NCBI GenBank assembly: GCA_016286365.1
Contig: JAEESN010000002.1
Coordinates: 186,001 to 250,000 of the forward strand
Source of the DNA: Treponema sp.
GTDB lineage: Bacteria; Spirochaetota; Spirochaetia; Treponematales; Treponemataceae
Reading direction: 5' to 3'
DNA length: 64,000 bases
Shown here: in pieces, positions 8,496-17,754 of the stretch
How the letters are laid out: each line of letters begins with the position of its first letter
Position numbering within the stretch: the stretch's first letter is position 1
Made by a program: the position numbers and the translations under genes
Notes under the pieces: model-generated
What the model saw: only the letters and a program-made list of their open reading frames with translations
The model's database searches: none
Told to the model about the DNA's origin: nothing

Positions 8496-10631
8496 ATGAT
8501 GGATTTTAGTGTTACAAATGGCGTACCTTTTCCTTTGGGAGCTTCTCTTACTTCTGGCGGAGTAAATTTTTCTATATATTCACGCGATGCAAAAAGCATA
8601 ACTCTTTATCTGTTTGATTCAGAGAGGGCAGAAAGGCCTTTTACATCTTTTGATTTTAATCCTGACTCTAATAAAACCGGGGACGTCTGGCACATGGAAA
8701 TCAAGGGTGCCGGAGAAGGAACCTTATATCTTTATAAAATTGACGGACCTTATGATCCAACAAAGGGATTAAGATTCAATAAACACAAATATATTTTTGA
8801 TCCTTATGCAAAGGCTTTTTCAAAAGGTTCTGTTTTTCTTTCCTATAATAATCTCCATAAAAAAGGATTTATTGATAACGAGGGCGGAGAAGTTTTAGAC
8901 TTATCTGATTTTCCAAAATGTGTTGTCGTAAATGATGATTTTGACTGGGAAGGCGATAAGCCATTAAATATTCCGCTTGAAAAATCTGTCATCTACGAAA
9001 CTCATCTTAAGGGATTTACCGCTTCTCCAAGTTCCGGTATAAACGACGGCTCACAGGGAACTTACAGAGGTTTTACAAAAAAGATTGATTATCTTAAAAA
9101 GCTTGGAATTACTGCCGTTGAACTTTTACCTGTTTTTGAATTTGACGAAAACGAAAACGGAAATATAAATCCGCGTACCGGCGAAAGGCTTGTAAACTAC
9201 TGGGGATATTCAACAATCGGATTTTTTGCCCCAAAAACAACTTATGCTTACGATAAAACTCCGGGCGCTTCTGTCCGCGAATTTAAAACAATGGTGAAAG
9301 AGCTTCATAAAGCCGGCATCGAAGTGATTCTGGATGTTGTTTATAATCACACGGCAGAAGGAAACGAACACGGATACACTTTCGGTTTCCGCGGTATTCA
9401 GAACGATGTGTACTATCATCTTCCACAGGGAGAATTGCAGTATTACATGAATTACAGCGGATGCGGAAATAGCGTAAACTGTAATCATCCTGTTGTGCAG
9501 AGTCTCATAATAGACAGCCTTCGTTACTGGGTTTTGGAAATGCATGTAGACGGCTTCCGTTTTGACTTAGCTTCCATATTAACACGCGCATCTAATGGTG
9601 CTCCTGTTCCATACGACATGCCTTCCGTAACTGCAATGATAAACTCTGACCCTGTTCTTTCTAAAACAAAAATAATTGCAGAACCCTGGGATTGTGCGGG
9701 GCTTTATCAGCTTGGAGGATTTCCTGCCGGAGATAAAAACCGATGGTCTGAATGGAACGGCCGTTTCCGTGACGATATGAGGAGATTTATCCGCGGGGAT
9801 GAAAATACTGCCACAGCTGCTGCAACAAGAATTGCCGGAAGCTCTGACTGCTATAATCACAGCGGAAGAAAACCGTCTGCTTCAATAAACTTTATTACGG
9901 CCCACGACGGCTTTACCTTAAACGATCTTGTAACTTACAACTATAAACACAACGAAGAAAACGGCGAAGAAAACCGAGACGGAAGCGACGATAACTTAAG
10001 CTATAATCACGGTTACGAAGGCGACTGTTCTAATCCAAAGATTCAGGCGCTCAGACTCAGAAAAATAAAGAATTTCCTTGTTTACCTTTTTGTTTCCCAG
10101 GGAGTTCCTCTTCTTTTAGGTGGAGACGAAATGAGGCGTACTCAGAACGGAAACAACAACGCCTACTGCCAGGACAACGAATTAAGCTGGATGGACTGGA
10201 AGCTTGCAGAAGAAAACGAAGGTCTTGTCCGCTTTACTTCACTTTTAATCAGCCTTAGAAAAAATCATAAGATTTTTACACGCACATGTTTCTTCTCTGA
10301 CTGTTACGAAAAGGGTTCAATTCCGGAAATTTCCTGGTACGACATGAATGCAAAAAATCCTGACTGGACTAAGCAGAAAAGATTCCTCGCATTCAAGCTT
10401 TCGGGTGCGGGAGTTCAGGATAATGATTTTTACATTGCCACAAACACAGATATATATGATTTAACAATCACTTTACCGGCATTACCACAGGATAAAAAAT
10501 GGTATCTTGTTGCAGACACCGCTATGCCATCCGGACAGGATATTTTTGAAGAAGGAAGAGAGGAGCTTTTGACGGAGCAGAGGCGTTACGTTCTTATAAG
10601 CGGTGCAAGTGTCGTTCTTATAGGAAAATAG
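8496..10631 (+). CDS. glgX: Glycogen debranching enzyme (isoamylase-type, GH13)
   Basis: A 711-residue GH13 enzyme of the GlgX/isoamylase type that hydrolyses alpha-1,6 branches of phosphorylase-limited glycogen. An N-terminal CBM48-like domain (~1-130) precedes the catalytic barrel. The four GH13 regions are visible: DVVYNHT (280-286), DGFRFD with nucleophile D357, AEPWD with acid/base E396, and TAHDG with D471. No signal peptide is seen, so it acts in the cytoplasm. An adjacent in-frame ATG at 8499 is an alternative start; the ribosome binding site is weak. It sits directly upstream of glycogen phosphorylase, its natural partner in glycogen breakdown. Confidence 0.93.
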   Translation: MMDFSVTNGVPFPLGASLTSGGVNFSIYSRDAKSITLYLFDSERAERPFTSFDFNPDSNKTGDVWHMEIKGAGEGTLYLYKIDGPYDPTKGLRFNKHKYIFDPYAKAFSKGSVFLSYNNLHKKGFIDNEGGEVLDLSDFPKCVVVNDDFDWEGDKPLNIPLEKSVIYETHLKGFTASPSSGINDGSQGTYRGFTKKIDYLKKLGITAVELLPVFEFDENENGNINPRTGERLVNYWGYSTIGFFAPKTTYAYDKTPGASVREFKTMVKELHKAGIEVILDVVYNHTAEGNEHGYTFGFRGIQNDVYYHLPQGELQYYMNYSGCGNSVNCNHPVVQSLIIDSLRYWVLEMHVDGFRFDLASILTRASNGAPVPYDMPSVTAMINSDPVLSKTKIIAEPWDCAGLYQLGGFPAGDKNRWSEWNGRFRDDMRRFIRGDENTATAAATRIAGSSDCYNHSGRKPSASINFITAHDGFTLNDLVTYNYKHNEENGEENRDGSDDNLSYNHGYEGDCSNPKIQALRLRKIKNFLVYLFVSQGVPLLLGGDEMRRTQNGNNNAYCQDNELSWMDWKLAEENEGLVRFTSLLISLRKNHKIFTRTCFFSDCYEKGSIPEISWYDMNAKNPDWTKQKRFLAFKLSGAGVQDNDFYIATNTDIYDLTITLPALPQDKKWYLVADTAMPSGQDIFEEGREELLTEQRRYVLISGASVVLIGK

Positions 10632-10725
10632 GGAAAACGGGGCTTTTAAATTCAAATTGAAAATACGTCCTTTTTGATGTAAAATTATTGAGTTAACATT
10701 TAAAAAATACTTTTATAGAGTTAAT

Positions 10726-10744
10726 TTCTGCATTTTTTGCAGAA
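10726..10744 (+). promoter_or_regulatory. Hairpin in the glgP leader
   Basis: A perfect 7-bp stem TTCTGCA/TGCAGAA encloses a TTTTT loop and ends a few bases before the AAAGGAG ribosome binding site of glgP. The 135-bp glgX-glgP gap also has AT-rich promoter-like sequence around 10690-10720 but no clear consensus pair. A role in mRNA stability or translation is inference. Confidence 0.4.
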
Positions 10745-10766
10745 CAAATAAAGGAGTCTTCTACAA

Positions 10767-13217
10767 ATGGAATTCGACAAGGAACAATTTAAACAGAACT
10801 TATCGGCACGTTTACGCCGTCAGTATGGAAAAGATATTTCACAGGCAAATAAACATGACCTTTTTGATGCAGTTTCCGCTTCGGCACTCGAACTGATTAT
10901 GCCTAAATGGATGGAAACAAGGGCAGAATACGATAAAAAACCGGTAAAACAGCTTTATTACTTATCTGCAGAATTCCTTATGGGACGCGCATTGAGCAAT
11001 AACCTTATAAACGCAGGAATCAAGGATTCGGTAAAAGAAGTCCTTAAAGAAATGAACATCGACTTTGACATGATCGAAGATGAAGAGCCTGATGCAGGAC
11101 TTGGAAACGGAGGTCTTGGACGACTTGCTGCCTGCTTCCTGGATTCTCTTGCAACTCTTGATTATCCGGGACATGGTTATGGTATCCGTTATGAATACGG
11201 TATGTTCGAACAGAGAATAGAAGACGGCTACCAGGTTGAATATCCTGATAACTGGCTTGCCCACCGTGACCCATGGGAAATGAAGAGAAGCGACCTTGCC
11301 GTAACAGTTAAATTTGGTGGAAACATCGCTTACGGAAAGACTCCGGACGGTCAGCCACGCTTTTATATAGAAAATGCAGAAGAAGTAACAGCAACTCCTT
11401 ACGATATGCCAATCATCGGTTATGGAACAAACACTGTAAACACATTGCGTCTCTGGCAGGCTTCTTCTCCAAACGGATTTGACCTTCAGCTTTTTAACAG
11501 CATGGATTATAACCGCGCCGTAGAAAGACAGAACAGCGCAGAAAACATCAGCCGCGTATTGTATCCAAACGACAACGGTCCAAGCGGAAAAGCATTGCGT
11601 CTTAAACAGCAGTATTTCTTCAGCTCGGCATCTCTTCAGGATTTAGTACGCCACTATGTTGCAGACCACGGAACAGATTTTTCTAAGTTTGCAGATCTCC
11701 ACGTTATCCAGTTGAACGATACTCACCCTGTAGTTGCAATTCCTGAACTCATGCGCATCTTAATCGATGATTACAATGTTGGCTGGGACGATGCATGGAA
11801 CGTTGTAACTCATACTTTTGCATATACTAATCATACAATTCTGGCAGAAGCTTTGGAAAAATGGCCTATTGCAATCTTCCAGGGACTTTTACCACGTGTT
11901 TATCAGATTGTAGAAGAAATTAACCGCCGTCTTGTAATTGAACTTAGAGCGCAGTTCCCTAACGATTACTATAAACATGAACACATGGCTATTATCCACA
12001 ACAACATGGTTTACATGGCATGGATGGCTATTCACGCATGTTTCTCTGTAAACGGTGTTGCAGAGCTTCATACAAAGCTTCTTAAGGAAGTTGAGCTTAA
12101 AGACTGGTACACAATGTATCCTCAGAAGTTCAATAATAAAACAAACGGTATTACTCAGCGCCGCTGGCTTTTGAATGCAAACCCACGCCTTTCAAAATTT
12201 ATTACAGACAGAATCGGTCACGGCTGGGAAAAGGATTTAACAAAACTCAAGGGGCTCGAAAAATTCCTTGATGATGATGCTTCCCTCGACGAAATCATCA
12301 AAATCAAGATGGAAAATAAACAGGCTCTTGCTGATTATCTTAAGCACGCACAGAATGAATTCCTTGATCCGGAAAGTATCTTTGATGTTCAGGTTAAGCG
12401 TCTTCATGAATATAAACGTCAGCTTTTGAATATTTTACACGTAATGTATCTTTATAACCGCCTGGTTGATGATCCTTCTTTCAACCCACCGGCAAGAACA
12501 TTTATTTTTGGCGCAAAGGCTGCTTCTGGATACCGTCGTGCAAAACAGATTATCAAACTTATAAATACAGTTGCAGAAAGAATCAATAACGACCGCCGTG
12601 TTCGCGGAAAGATTCGTGTTGTATTCGTAGAAAACTACCGCGTTTCTGTTGCAGAAAAGATTTTCCCTGCTGCTGATGTTTCGGAACAGATTTCTACTGC
12701 CGGACTCGAAGCTTCGGGTACATCAAACATGAAGTTCATGCTCAACGGTGCTCTCACATTGGGAACAATGGACGGTGCAAACATCGAAATCTTTGAAGAA
12801 GCCGGAAAAGAAAACGGATTTGTATTTGGTATGCTTACAGAAGAAATCAAGAAGATGGAAGCAGAACACTCTTACAATCCAATGAGCTATCTTGAAAGAA
12901 ATCCTGAGCTTGCAAGAGTTGTAGAACAGCTTGTTGACGGAACTTATGACCCTACACATCAGTTGTTCAAAGAGCTTCACGATTCTCTTGTTTACGGTGT
13001 AGAAGGGCAGCGTCCTGATGTTTACTATGTTCTTGCAGACTTTGATTCTTACTGTAAGGCTCAGGAAAGAGTTGCAGAAGCTTATCAGAATAAAAAAGAC
13101 TGGGCTAGAAAGACATTAAAGAATATCGCAAACTCCGGAAAGTTCTCTTCGGACAGAACAATCGAAGATTACGTTCGCGATATCTGGCATCTTAAAAAGC
13201 TTGAAATAAAGGGATAA
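10767..13217 (+). CDS. glgP: Glycogen/maltodextrin phosphorylase
   Basis: An 816-residue GT35 phosphorylase that releases glucose-1-phosphate from alpha-1,4-glucan ends using pyridoxal phosphate. Landmarks are the N-terminal YYLSAEFLMGRAL segment, GLGNGGLGRLAACFLDS (~112-128) and the cofactor site EASGTSNMKFMLNG with K656. Length is normal for the bacterial family. The ATG follows AAAGGAG with suitable spacing. ptsI starts only 11 bp after its stop, so the two are probably co-transcribed; in E. coli the PTS carrier HPr binds glycogen phosphorylase, which makes this pairing meaningful. No signal peptide; cytoplasmic. Confidence 0.96.
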   Translation: MEFDKEQFKQNLSARLRRQYGKDISQANKHDLFDAVSASALELIMPKWMETRAEYDKKPVKQLYYLSAEFLMGRALSNNLINAGIKDSVKEVLKEMNIDFDMIEDEEPDAGLGNGGLGRLAACFLDSLATLDYPGHGYGIRYEYGMFEQRIEDGYQVEYPDNWLAHRDPWEMKRSDLAVTVKFGGNIAYGKTPDGQPRFYIENAEEVTATPYDMPIIGYGTNTVNTLRLWQASSPNGFDLQLFNSMDYNRAVERQNSAENISRVLYPNDNGPSGKALRLKQQYFFSSASLQDLVRHYVADHGTDFSKFADLHVIQLNDTHPVVAIPELMRILIDDYNVGWDDAWNVVTHTFAYTNHTILAEALEKWPIAIFQGLLPRVYQIVEEINRRLVIELRAQFPNDYYKHEHMAIIHNNMVYMAWMAIHACFSVNGVAELHTKLLKEVELKDWYTMYPQKFNNKTNGITQRRWLLNANPRLSKFITDRIGHGWEKDLTKLKGLEKFLDDDASLDEIIKIKMENKQALADYLKHAQNEFLDPESIFDVQVKRLHEYKRQLLNILHVMYLYNRLVDDPSFNPPARTFIFGAKAASGYRRAKQIIKLINTVAERINNDRRVRGKIRVVFVENYRVSVAEKIFPAADVSEQISTAGLEASGTSNMKFMLNGALTLGTMDGANIEIFEEAGKENGFVFGMLTEEIKKMEAEHSYNPMSYLERNPELARVVEQLVDGTYDPTHQLFKELHDSLVYGVEGQRPDVYYVLADFDSYCKAQERVAEAYQNKKDWARKTLKNIANSGKFSSDRTIEDYVRDIWHLKKLEIKG

Positions 13218-13228
13218 ATTACGGCTCT

Positions 13229-14944
13229 ATGGAAGTAATCCTTGGTATACCTGCAGCAGACGGAACCGGAATTGGAACAGCGTTTGTAATTCCGGATCCT
13301 GTAAAAAGAGTTATTTCTCAGCATCACGTAAAGATTGATCAGGTGGAAAAAGGCTGGTCAAGATTTCTGGCAGCTAAGCAGTCTGTTACCTTAGAAATTT
13401 CTGAGCACCTTAATACTCTTTCCAAAACCGACGACAAGGACAAAATCCAGCGCGAAGTTTTTGAAACTTACATCCTCATGCTCGAAGATCCTGTTTTTCT
13501 TAAGGAAGTACAGGATTTTTATAAAACAGAATTATTTAATATTGAATATACAATCAACTTTAAGGCAGAAGAATATGCCGCAAGGTTAAGACAGTCCGGA
13601 AATGATTATCTTGCTGAGCGCGCCCACGACATCACCGATGTATTTGGCCGTGTCTTAGACGAAATGCTTGATATTCATCCTTTTGATATAAACAGGGTTC
13701 CGGACGGTTCTGTAATCGTTGCTTCTTCTTTGAGTTCTGCAGATACAATCATCCTTTCTAAAAGAAAAATTGCGGGGCTTGCACTTTCGGAAGGCGGTGT
13801 TTCGAGTCACGTTGTAATTCTTGCAAGAAACTATGGTATTCCGACTGTTGTAGGGCTCAATAAAATTACAAAAAGGATTATAAACGGCGAAACAATCATC
13901 ATCGACGGAAAGACTGCTGAAATCCTTATCAGCCCGGATAGAACTACAATAGAAGATTACAAATTAAAGATAAATAAAGAAAATCAGAGAAAGCTTGAAT
14001 TAAGGGCATTTTTAGATAAACCCGCTTTAACAAAAGACGGCGTGGAATTCAAGCTTTATGCGAACATCGGCACACCGGAAGAAGCAGAGCTTGCAAAGGC
14101 AGAAGGGGCTGATGGAATCGGGCTTTTCAGAACAGAATTTTTGTACATGGCAGAAAATGGAGCTTCTTTGAATGCGGCTGCACGTTCGTTCAGCGAAGAG
14201 ACTCAGTTTAATGCGTACAAGCAGGTTTTGGAAACAATGGATGGAAAGCCTGTTACAATCCGTACGCTCGATGCCGGTGGGGATAAATTAATCAACTCTG
14301 TAGATATTCCTCTTGTAGAAGAAAAAAATCCTCTTATGGGACTTCGTGCCGTTCGTTTGAGCCTTGATTTCCCGAATGTTTTAAAAACTCAGCTTCGTGC
14401 ACTTTACCGCGCAGGGCTTTATGGCAATTTAAGAATTATGTTCCCGCTTATTACGAGTGTGGATCAGGTAAAAAAATGCCGGGAAATAATCAAACAGGTA
14501 AAAGATGAATTGACTGCAGAAAAGATTCCTTTTAAGGATGATGTTCCTGTGGGAATCATGGTAGAAACTGCGGCTGCGGCAATTGTTTCTGACTGTCTTG
14601 CAAAGGTGAGCGACTTTTTTAGTCTTGGTACAAATGACTTAACACAGTATACACTCGCCGTAGACAGGGAAAATCATCACGTTGCACCGCTTTACGATGA
14701 ATTTAATCTTGCAGTTTTACGCCTTATCCAGATGACGGTGAATACTGCTGGCGAAAGAAATATTCCTGTTTCTGTATGCGGAGAGATGGCAGGCAGAAGC
14801 GACAGCGTTATGGTTTTAGCCGGAATGGGAATAAGGCACCTTAGTATGAGTCCTAAGATGATTTCGAGTACAAAGGAGCTTCTTTCCAGATTTACAATAA
14901 GTGAACTGGAAGCAATTTCAGCAAAACATCTTAACAACCTCTAA
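13229..14944 (+). CDS. ptsI: Phosphoenolpyruvate-protein phosphotransferase (PTS enzyme I)
   Basis: A 571-residue PTS enzyme I that transfers phosphate from phosphoenolpyruvate to HPr. The phosphohistidine site GGVSSHVVILAR has H194 in the expected place, and the PEP-binding TIM barrel shows RTLDAGGDK, GTNDLTQYTLAVDR and the C-terminal SVCGEMAGR with its active-site Cys. Length matches the family. It directly follows glgP. No HPr or sugar-specific EII gene is seen in the window, so the role may be regulatory, as proposed for spirochaetes with incomplete PTS sets; that is inference. Confidence 0.94.
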   Translation: MEVILGIPAADGTGIGTAFVIPDPVKRVISQHHVKIDQVEKGWSRFLAAKQSVTLEISEHLNTLSKTDDKDKIQREVFETYILMLEDPVFLKEVQDFYKTELFNIEYTINFKAEEYAARLRQSGNDYLAERAHDITDVFGRVLDEMLDIHPFDINRVPDGSVIVASSLSSADTIILSKRKIAGLALSEGGVSSHVVILARNYGIPTVVGLNKITKRIINGETIIIDGKTAEILISPDRTTIEDYKLKINKENQRKLELRAFLDKPALTKDGVEFKLYANIGTPEEAELAKAEGADGIGLFRTEFLYMAENGASLNAAARSFSEETQFNAYKQVLETMDGKPVTIRTLDAGGDKLINSVDIPLVEEKNPLMGLRAVRLSLDFPNVLKTQLRALYRAGLYGNLRIMFPLITSVDQVKKCREIIKQVKDELTAEKIPFKDDVPVGIMVETAAAAIVSDCLAKVSDFFSLGTNDLTQYTLAVDRENHHVAPLYDEFNLAVLRLIQMTVNTAGERNIPVSVCGEMAGRSDSVMVLAGMGIRHLSMSPKMISSTKELLSRFTISELEAISAKHLNNL

Positions 14945-14964
14945 TCAGGCTGTTTTGATATAAA

Positions 14965-14981
14965 ACGTTATTAAACAACGT
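14965..14981 (+). promoter_or_regulatory. Small dyad upstream of the NSS symporter gene
   Basis: ACGTT and AACGT arms are separated by 7 nt within the 51-bp gap after ptsI, just upstream of the ACAGGAG ribosome binding site. It could be an operator or a weak leader hairpin; no terminator T-run is present. Confidence 0.25.
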
Positions 14982-14995
14982 AACAGGAGTTTTTT

Positions 14996-16501
14996 ATGAG
15001 TGAAAAACGCGAAAACTTGGGTAGCAGACTTGGATTTTTGCTTTTGTCTGCTGGTTGTGCAATTGGTTTGGGAAACGTATGGCGCTTCCCTTATATTACA
15101 GGATTATACGGTGGAGCAGCATTTGTTCTTATCTATCTTCTCTTCCTTGTAATTCTTGGACTTCCTGTAATGGTTTGTGAATTTGCCGTTGGACGTGCTT
15201 CAAGAAAGAGTATGTCTGGTGCTTTCAACGATCTTGAACCTGCAGGTACAAAATGGCACTGGTATAATAAGTTTGCCGTAGCTGGAAATTATCTTTTGAT
15301 GATGTTCTACACAGTAGTTTCTGGCTGGTTCCTTAAATATTTCTTCCAGACAGCCGGCGGAAAATTCGTTGATATGAATTCTGATCAGGTAAGTGGAGTA
15401 TTTGGAGAAACTGTTGGTGCACCTGGTTCACTTATCCTCTGGATGATTATTGTAATCGTAATCGGATTTACAGCATGTTTCTTTGGACTTCAGAAGGGTG
15501 TTGAACGTGTTACAAAAATCATGATGAGTGTTCTTTTGATCATTATGATTGCCCTTGCAATTTATGTTGCATTCCTTCCTGGTGCTGGTGAAGGTTATAA
15601 ATTCTATCTTAAACCGGATTTTAAAGCTTTAGTTAGTGGTGAAGATGGACATGGTCGTCTCTGGGAAACAGTTTATGCCGCTATGGGACAGGCTTTTTTT
15701 ACACTTTCTTTAGGTATCGGTTCTATGGAAATCTTTGGTTCTTATATCGACAAGAAGCATTCATTAACTGGTGAAGCTGCACGCGTTATCGGTCTTGATA
15801 CATTCGTTGCAATCTGTGCCGGATTAATCATCTTCCCTGCATGTGCTGCATTCGATGTTGCTCCAACAGAAAAGGTTGGACTTGTATTCATGTCATTACC
15901 AAATGTATTCAACTTTATGGGACCAGTTGCAGGACGTATAATCGGTTCTTTCTTCTTCCTCTTTATGTCATTTGCAGCCCTTTCTACAGTAATCGCTGTA
16001 TTCGAAAACATCGTAGCATTCCCTATGGACAAATACGGATGGTCACGCAGAAAGTCAGTTCTTGTAAACTTTGTAGCAATCATCATCCTTTCTTTACCAG
16101 CTGCTCTTGGTATGAACGTATGGGAAAATGTGTTTAAGGGTACATTCTTAGGATCTATCGATGGTCTTGAAGACTTTATCGTAAGCCAGAACCTCCTCCC
16201 ACTTGGTTCTTTAATCTTCCTCTGCTTCTGTGTACATAAAGCCGGATGGGGTTGGGATAAGTTCATCGACGAAGCTGATGCAGGTGAAGGATTAAAATTC
16301 CCTAAGGGTAAGGTAATCAAGTTCTACCTTAAATGGATTGCTCCTGTAATCATCGTTTTAGTATTTGTTGCAGGATATCTTGATAAGTTTAAGGTTAATA
16401 TGCCATTTTACGGAATCCTTGGAATTACAGCTGCTGTAATCCTTGCGGGTGCTCTTGTTGGATTTATCATTAAAATGGTAAAAAACAAAGTAAGTAAATA
16501 A
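14996..16501 (+). CDS. Sodium-dependent transporter, NSS/SNF family
   Basis: A 501-residue inner-membrane protein with about 12 membrane segments. The N-terminus carries the family hallmark in the first segment, AGCAIGLGNVWRFPYI (~20-35), which lines the sodium and substrate sites in LeuT. The segment GQAFFTLSLGIGSMEIFGSY (~232-251) is the conserved sixth helix. Bacterial members import amino acids or related amines with sodium; the substrate cannot be read from sequence. ACAGGAG precedes the ATG. DUF456 follows after 17 bp. Confidence 0.93.
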   Translation: MSEKRENLGSRLGFLLLSAGCAIGLGNVWRFPYITGLYGGAAFVLIYLLFLVILGLPVMVCEFAVGRASRKSMSGAFNDLEPAGTKWHWYNKFAVAGNYLLMMFYTVVSGWFLKYFFQTAGGKFVDMNSDQVSGVFGETVGAPGSLILWMIIVIVIGFTACFFGLQKGVERVTKIMMSVLLIIMIALAIYVAFLPGAGEGYKFYLKPDFKALVSGEDGHGRLWETVYAAMGQAFFTLSLGIGSMEIFGSYIDKKHSLTGEAARVIGLDTFVAICAGLIIFPACAAFDVAPTEKVGLVFMSLPNVFNFMGPVAGRIIGSFFFLFMSFAALSTVIAVFENIVAFPMDKYGWSRRKSVLVNFVAIIILSLPAALGMNVWENVFKGTFLGSIDGLEDFIVSQNLLPLGSLIFLCFCVHKAGWGWDKFIDEADAGEGLKFPKGKVIKFYLKWIAPVIIVLVFVAGYLDKFKVNMPFYGILGITAAVILAGALVGFIIKMVKNKVSK

Positions 16502-16518
16502 ATTATTCTGGAGTAACA

Positions 16519-17001
16519 ATGACTGCTAGTCTTTTATTTTCTATTGGAGCCGGATTATTACTGCTCATTGGTCTTATAGGCGCCTTTGTTCCTGTTTTAC
16601 CGGGACCACCTTTAGCCTGGGCCGGTTTATTATTGAGTTTCTTTTCAAAATATAATCAGATTTCTATAGCATGCCTGATTATTACGGGTGCTGTGGCAAT
16701 CATTGTTACTATTATGGATAATGTTTTTCCGGTTTTAATGACCAAAAAAAACGGAGGAAGCAAAACTGCCACAACGGGTTCTACAATCGGACTCATTGTG
16801 GGGCTCTTTTTAGGTCCTGTCGGAATAATCCTCGGGCCTTTCCTTGGAGCACTTTTAGGTGAACTCATTCATACTCACGGAGATATGGATGTTTCCTTTA
16901 AGTCTGCATGGGGTGCTTTCCTCGGTTTTTTGTGCGGAACCGGTTCTAAATTAATTGTAGTCCTGATTTATATCTGGATTTACGTCGCTTCCTTTTTTTA
17001 A
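16519..17001 (+). CDS. DUF456 family membrane protein
   Basis: A 160-residue protein made almost entirely of hydrophobic helices, with the DUF456 landmarks FVPVLPGPPLAWAG (~23-36) and a glycine-rich repeat GLIVGLFLGPVGIILGPFLG (~90-110). Function is unknown. GGAG lies just upstream of the ATG. It is packed between the NSS symporter (17 bp) and trmJ (11 bp), so the group is probably one transcript. Confidence 0.85.
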   Translation: MTASLLFSIGAGLLLLIGLIGAFVPVLPGPPLAWAGLLLSFFSKYNQISIACLIITGAVAIIVTIMDNVFPVLMTKKNGGSKTATTGSTIGLIVGLFLGPVGIILGPFLGALLGELIHTHGDMDVSFKSAWGAFLGFLCGTGSKLIVVLIYIWIYVASFF

Positions 17002-17012
17002 TAAGGCAAAAA

Positions 17013-17747
17013 ATGAATTTAAAAAACGTCGTAATTGTTTTAGTACACCCCGACGAAAGCCGCAACATTGGAGCTGCATGCAGAGCCATGGCGAATAACG
17101 ATATTTCTGAATTAAGAATTGTCGGTAACAAGGGTGATTATGATATTGAACATATCCACGTACTTGCCATTCATGCGGCAGGAATTTTCGATAAAGCAGT
17201 TTTTTATCCATCCATCAAAGAAGCAACAAGCGACTGTGTTTTATGTGCAGGAACAACAAGGCGCGCGGGTAAAAAAAGAGGGAAACTGCTTCTTCCCGAA
17301 GAATTTGCACAAAAAATCAATGACATAAACGGTAAAGTAGCCGTAATTTTTGGAAACGAACGCACAGGATTAACCGACGAAGAGCTTGATGAATGTAACG
17401 CTGGTGTCACAATTCCTTCGAGCAAGGGCTTTGGAAGTTTAAATCTTTCACACGCAGTTCAAATTCTGTGTTATCATATATACAGAGAATTTTTGCGGGA
17501 GCAGAATAAAGCGGTGGCAGGGGTAACTCCGGTTACTCTTGAACGCCTTGATTCAACCGTAAAGACAATCAGCAATAATCTGGAAAAGGTCGGTTTTTTT
17601 AAGATGCCTGGCCGCGAAGATATGGAAAGCTTCTGGCGGAACATACTCTCACGTGCAGCGCTCACAGAAGGCGAAGCAAAGTATCTTGAAAAAACTTTCG
17701 ATAAGATTTCCGGATTAGCAAGAAAAAATTCAGAACAGAAAAAGTGA
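17013..17747 (+). CDS. trmJ: tRNA 2'-O-methyltransferase TrmJ (SPOUT family)
   Basis: A 244-residue SPOUT methyltransferase that uses SAM to 2'-O-methylate tRNA, typically at position 32. The three family motifs are clear: NIGAACRAM (motif 1, ~18-26), IFGNERTGLTDEEL (motif 2, ~110-123) and IPSSKGFGSLNLSHAVQI (motif 3, ~132-149), which forms the trefoil knot that holds SAM. The C-terminal helical extension fits TrmJ rather than TrmL. AAGG precedes the ATG, and the next gene starts 7 bp after the stop. The exact target nucleotide is not deducible here. Confidence 0.9.
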   Translation: MNLKNVVIVLVHPDESRNIGAACRAMANNDISELRIVGNKGDYDIEHIHVLAIHAAGIFDKAVFYPSIKEATSDCVLCAGTTRRAGKKRGKLLLPEEFAQKINDINGKVAVIFGNERTGLTDEELDECNAGVTIPSSKGFGSLNLSHAVQILCYHIYREFLREQNKAVAGVTPVTLERLDSTVKTISNNLEKVGFFKMPGREDMESFWRNILSRAALTEGEAKYLEKTFDKISGLARKNSEQKK

Positions 17748-17754
17748 GGAAAAA

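Noticed and set aside
15742-16320. 192-residue open frame antisense to the NSS symporter
   Set aside because: No recognisable domain or ribosome binding site; the sense strand encodes conserved membrane helices throughout.
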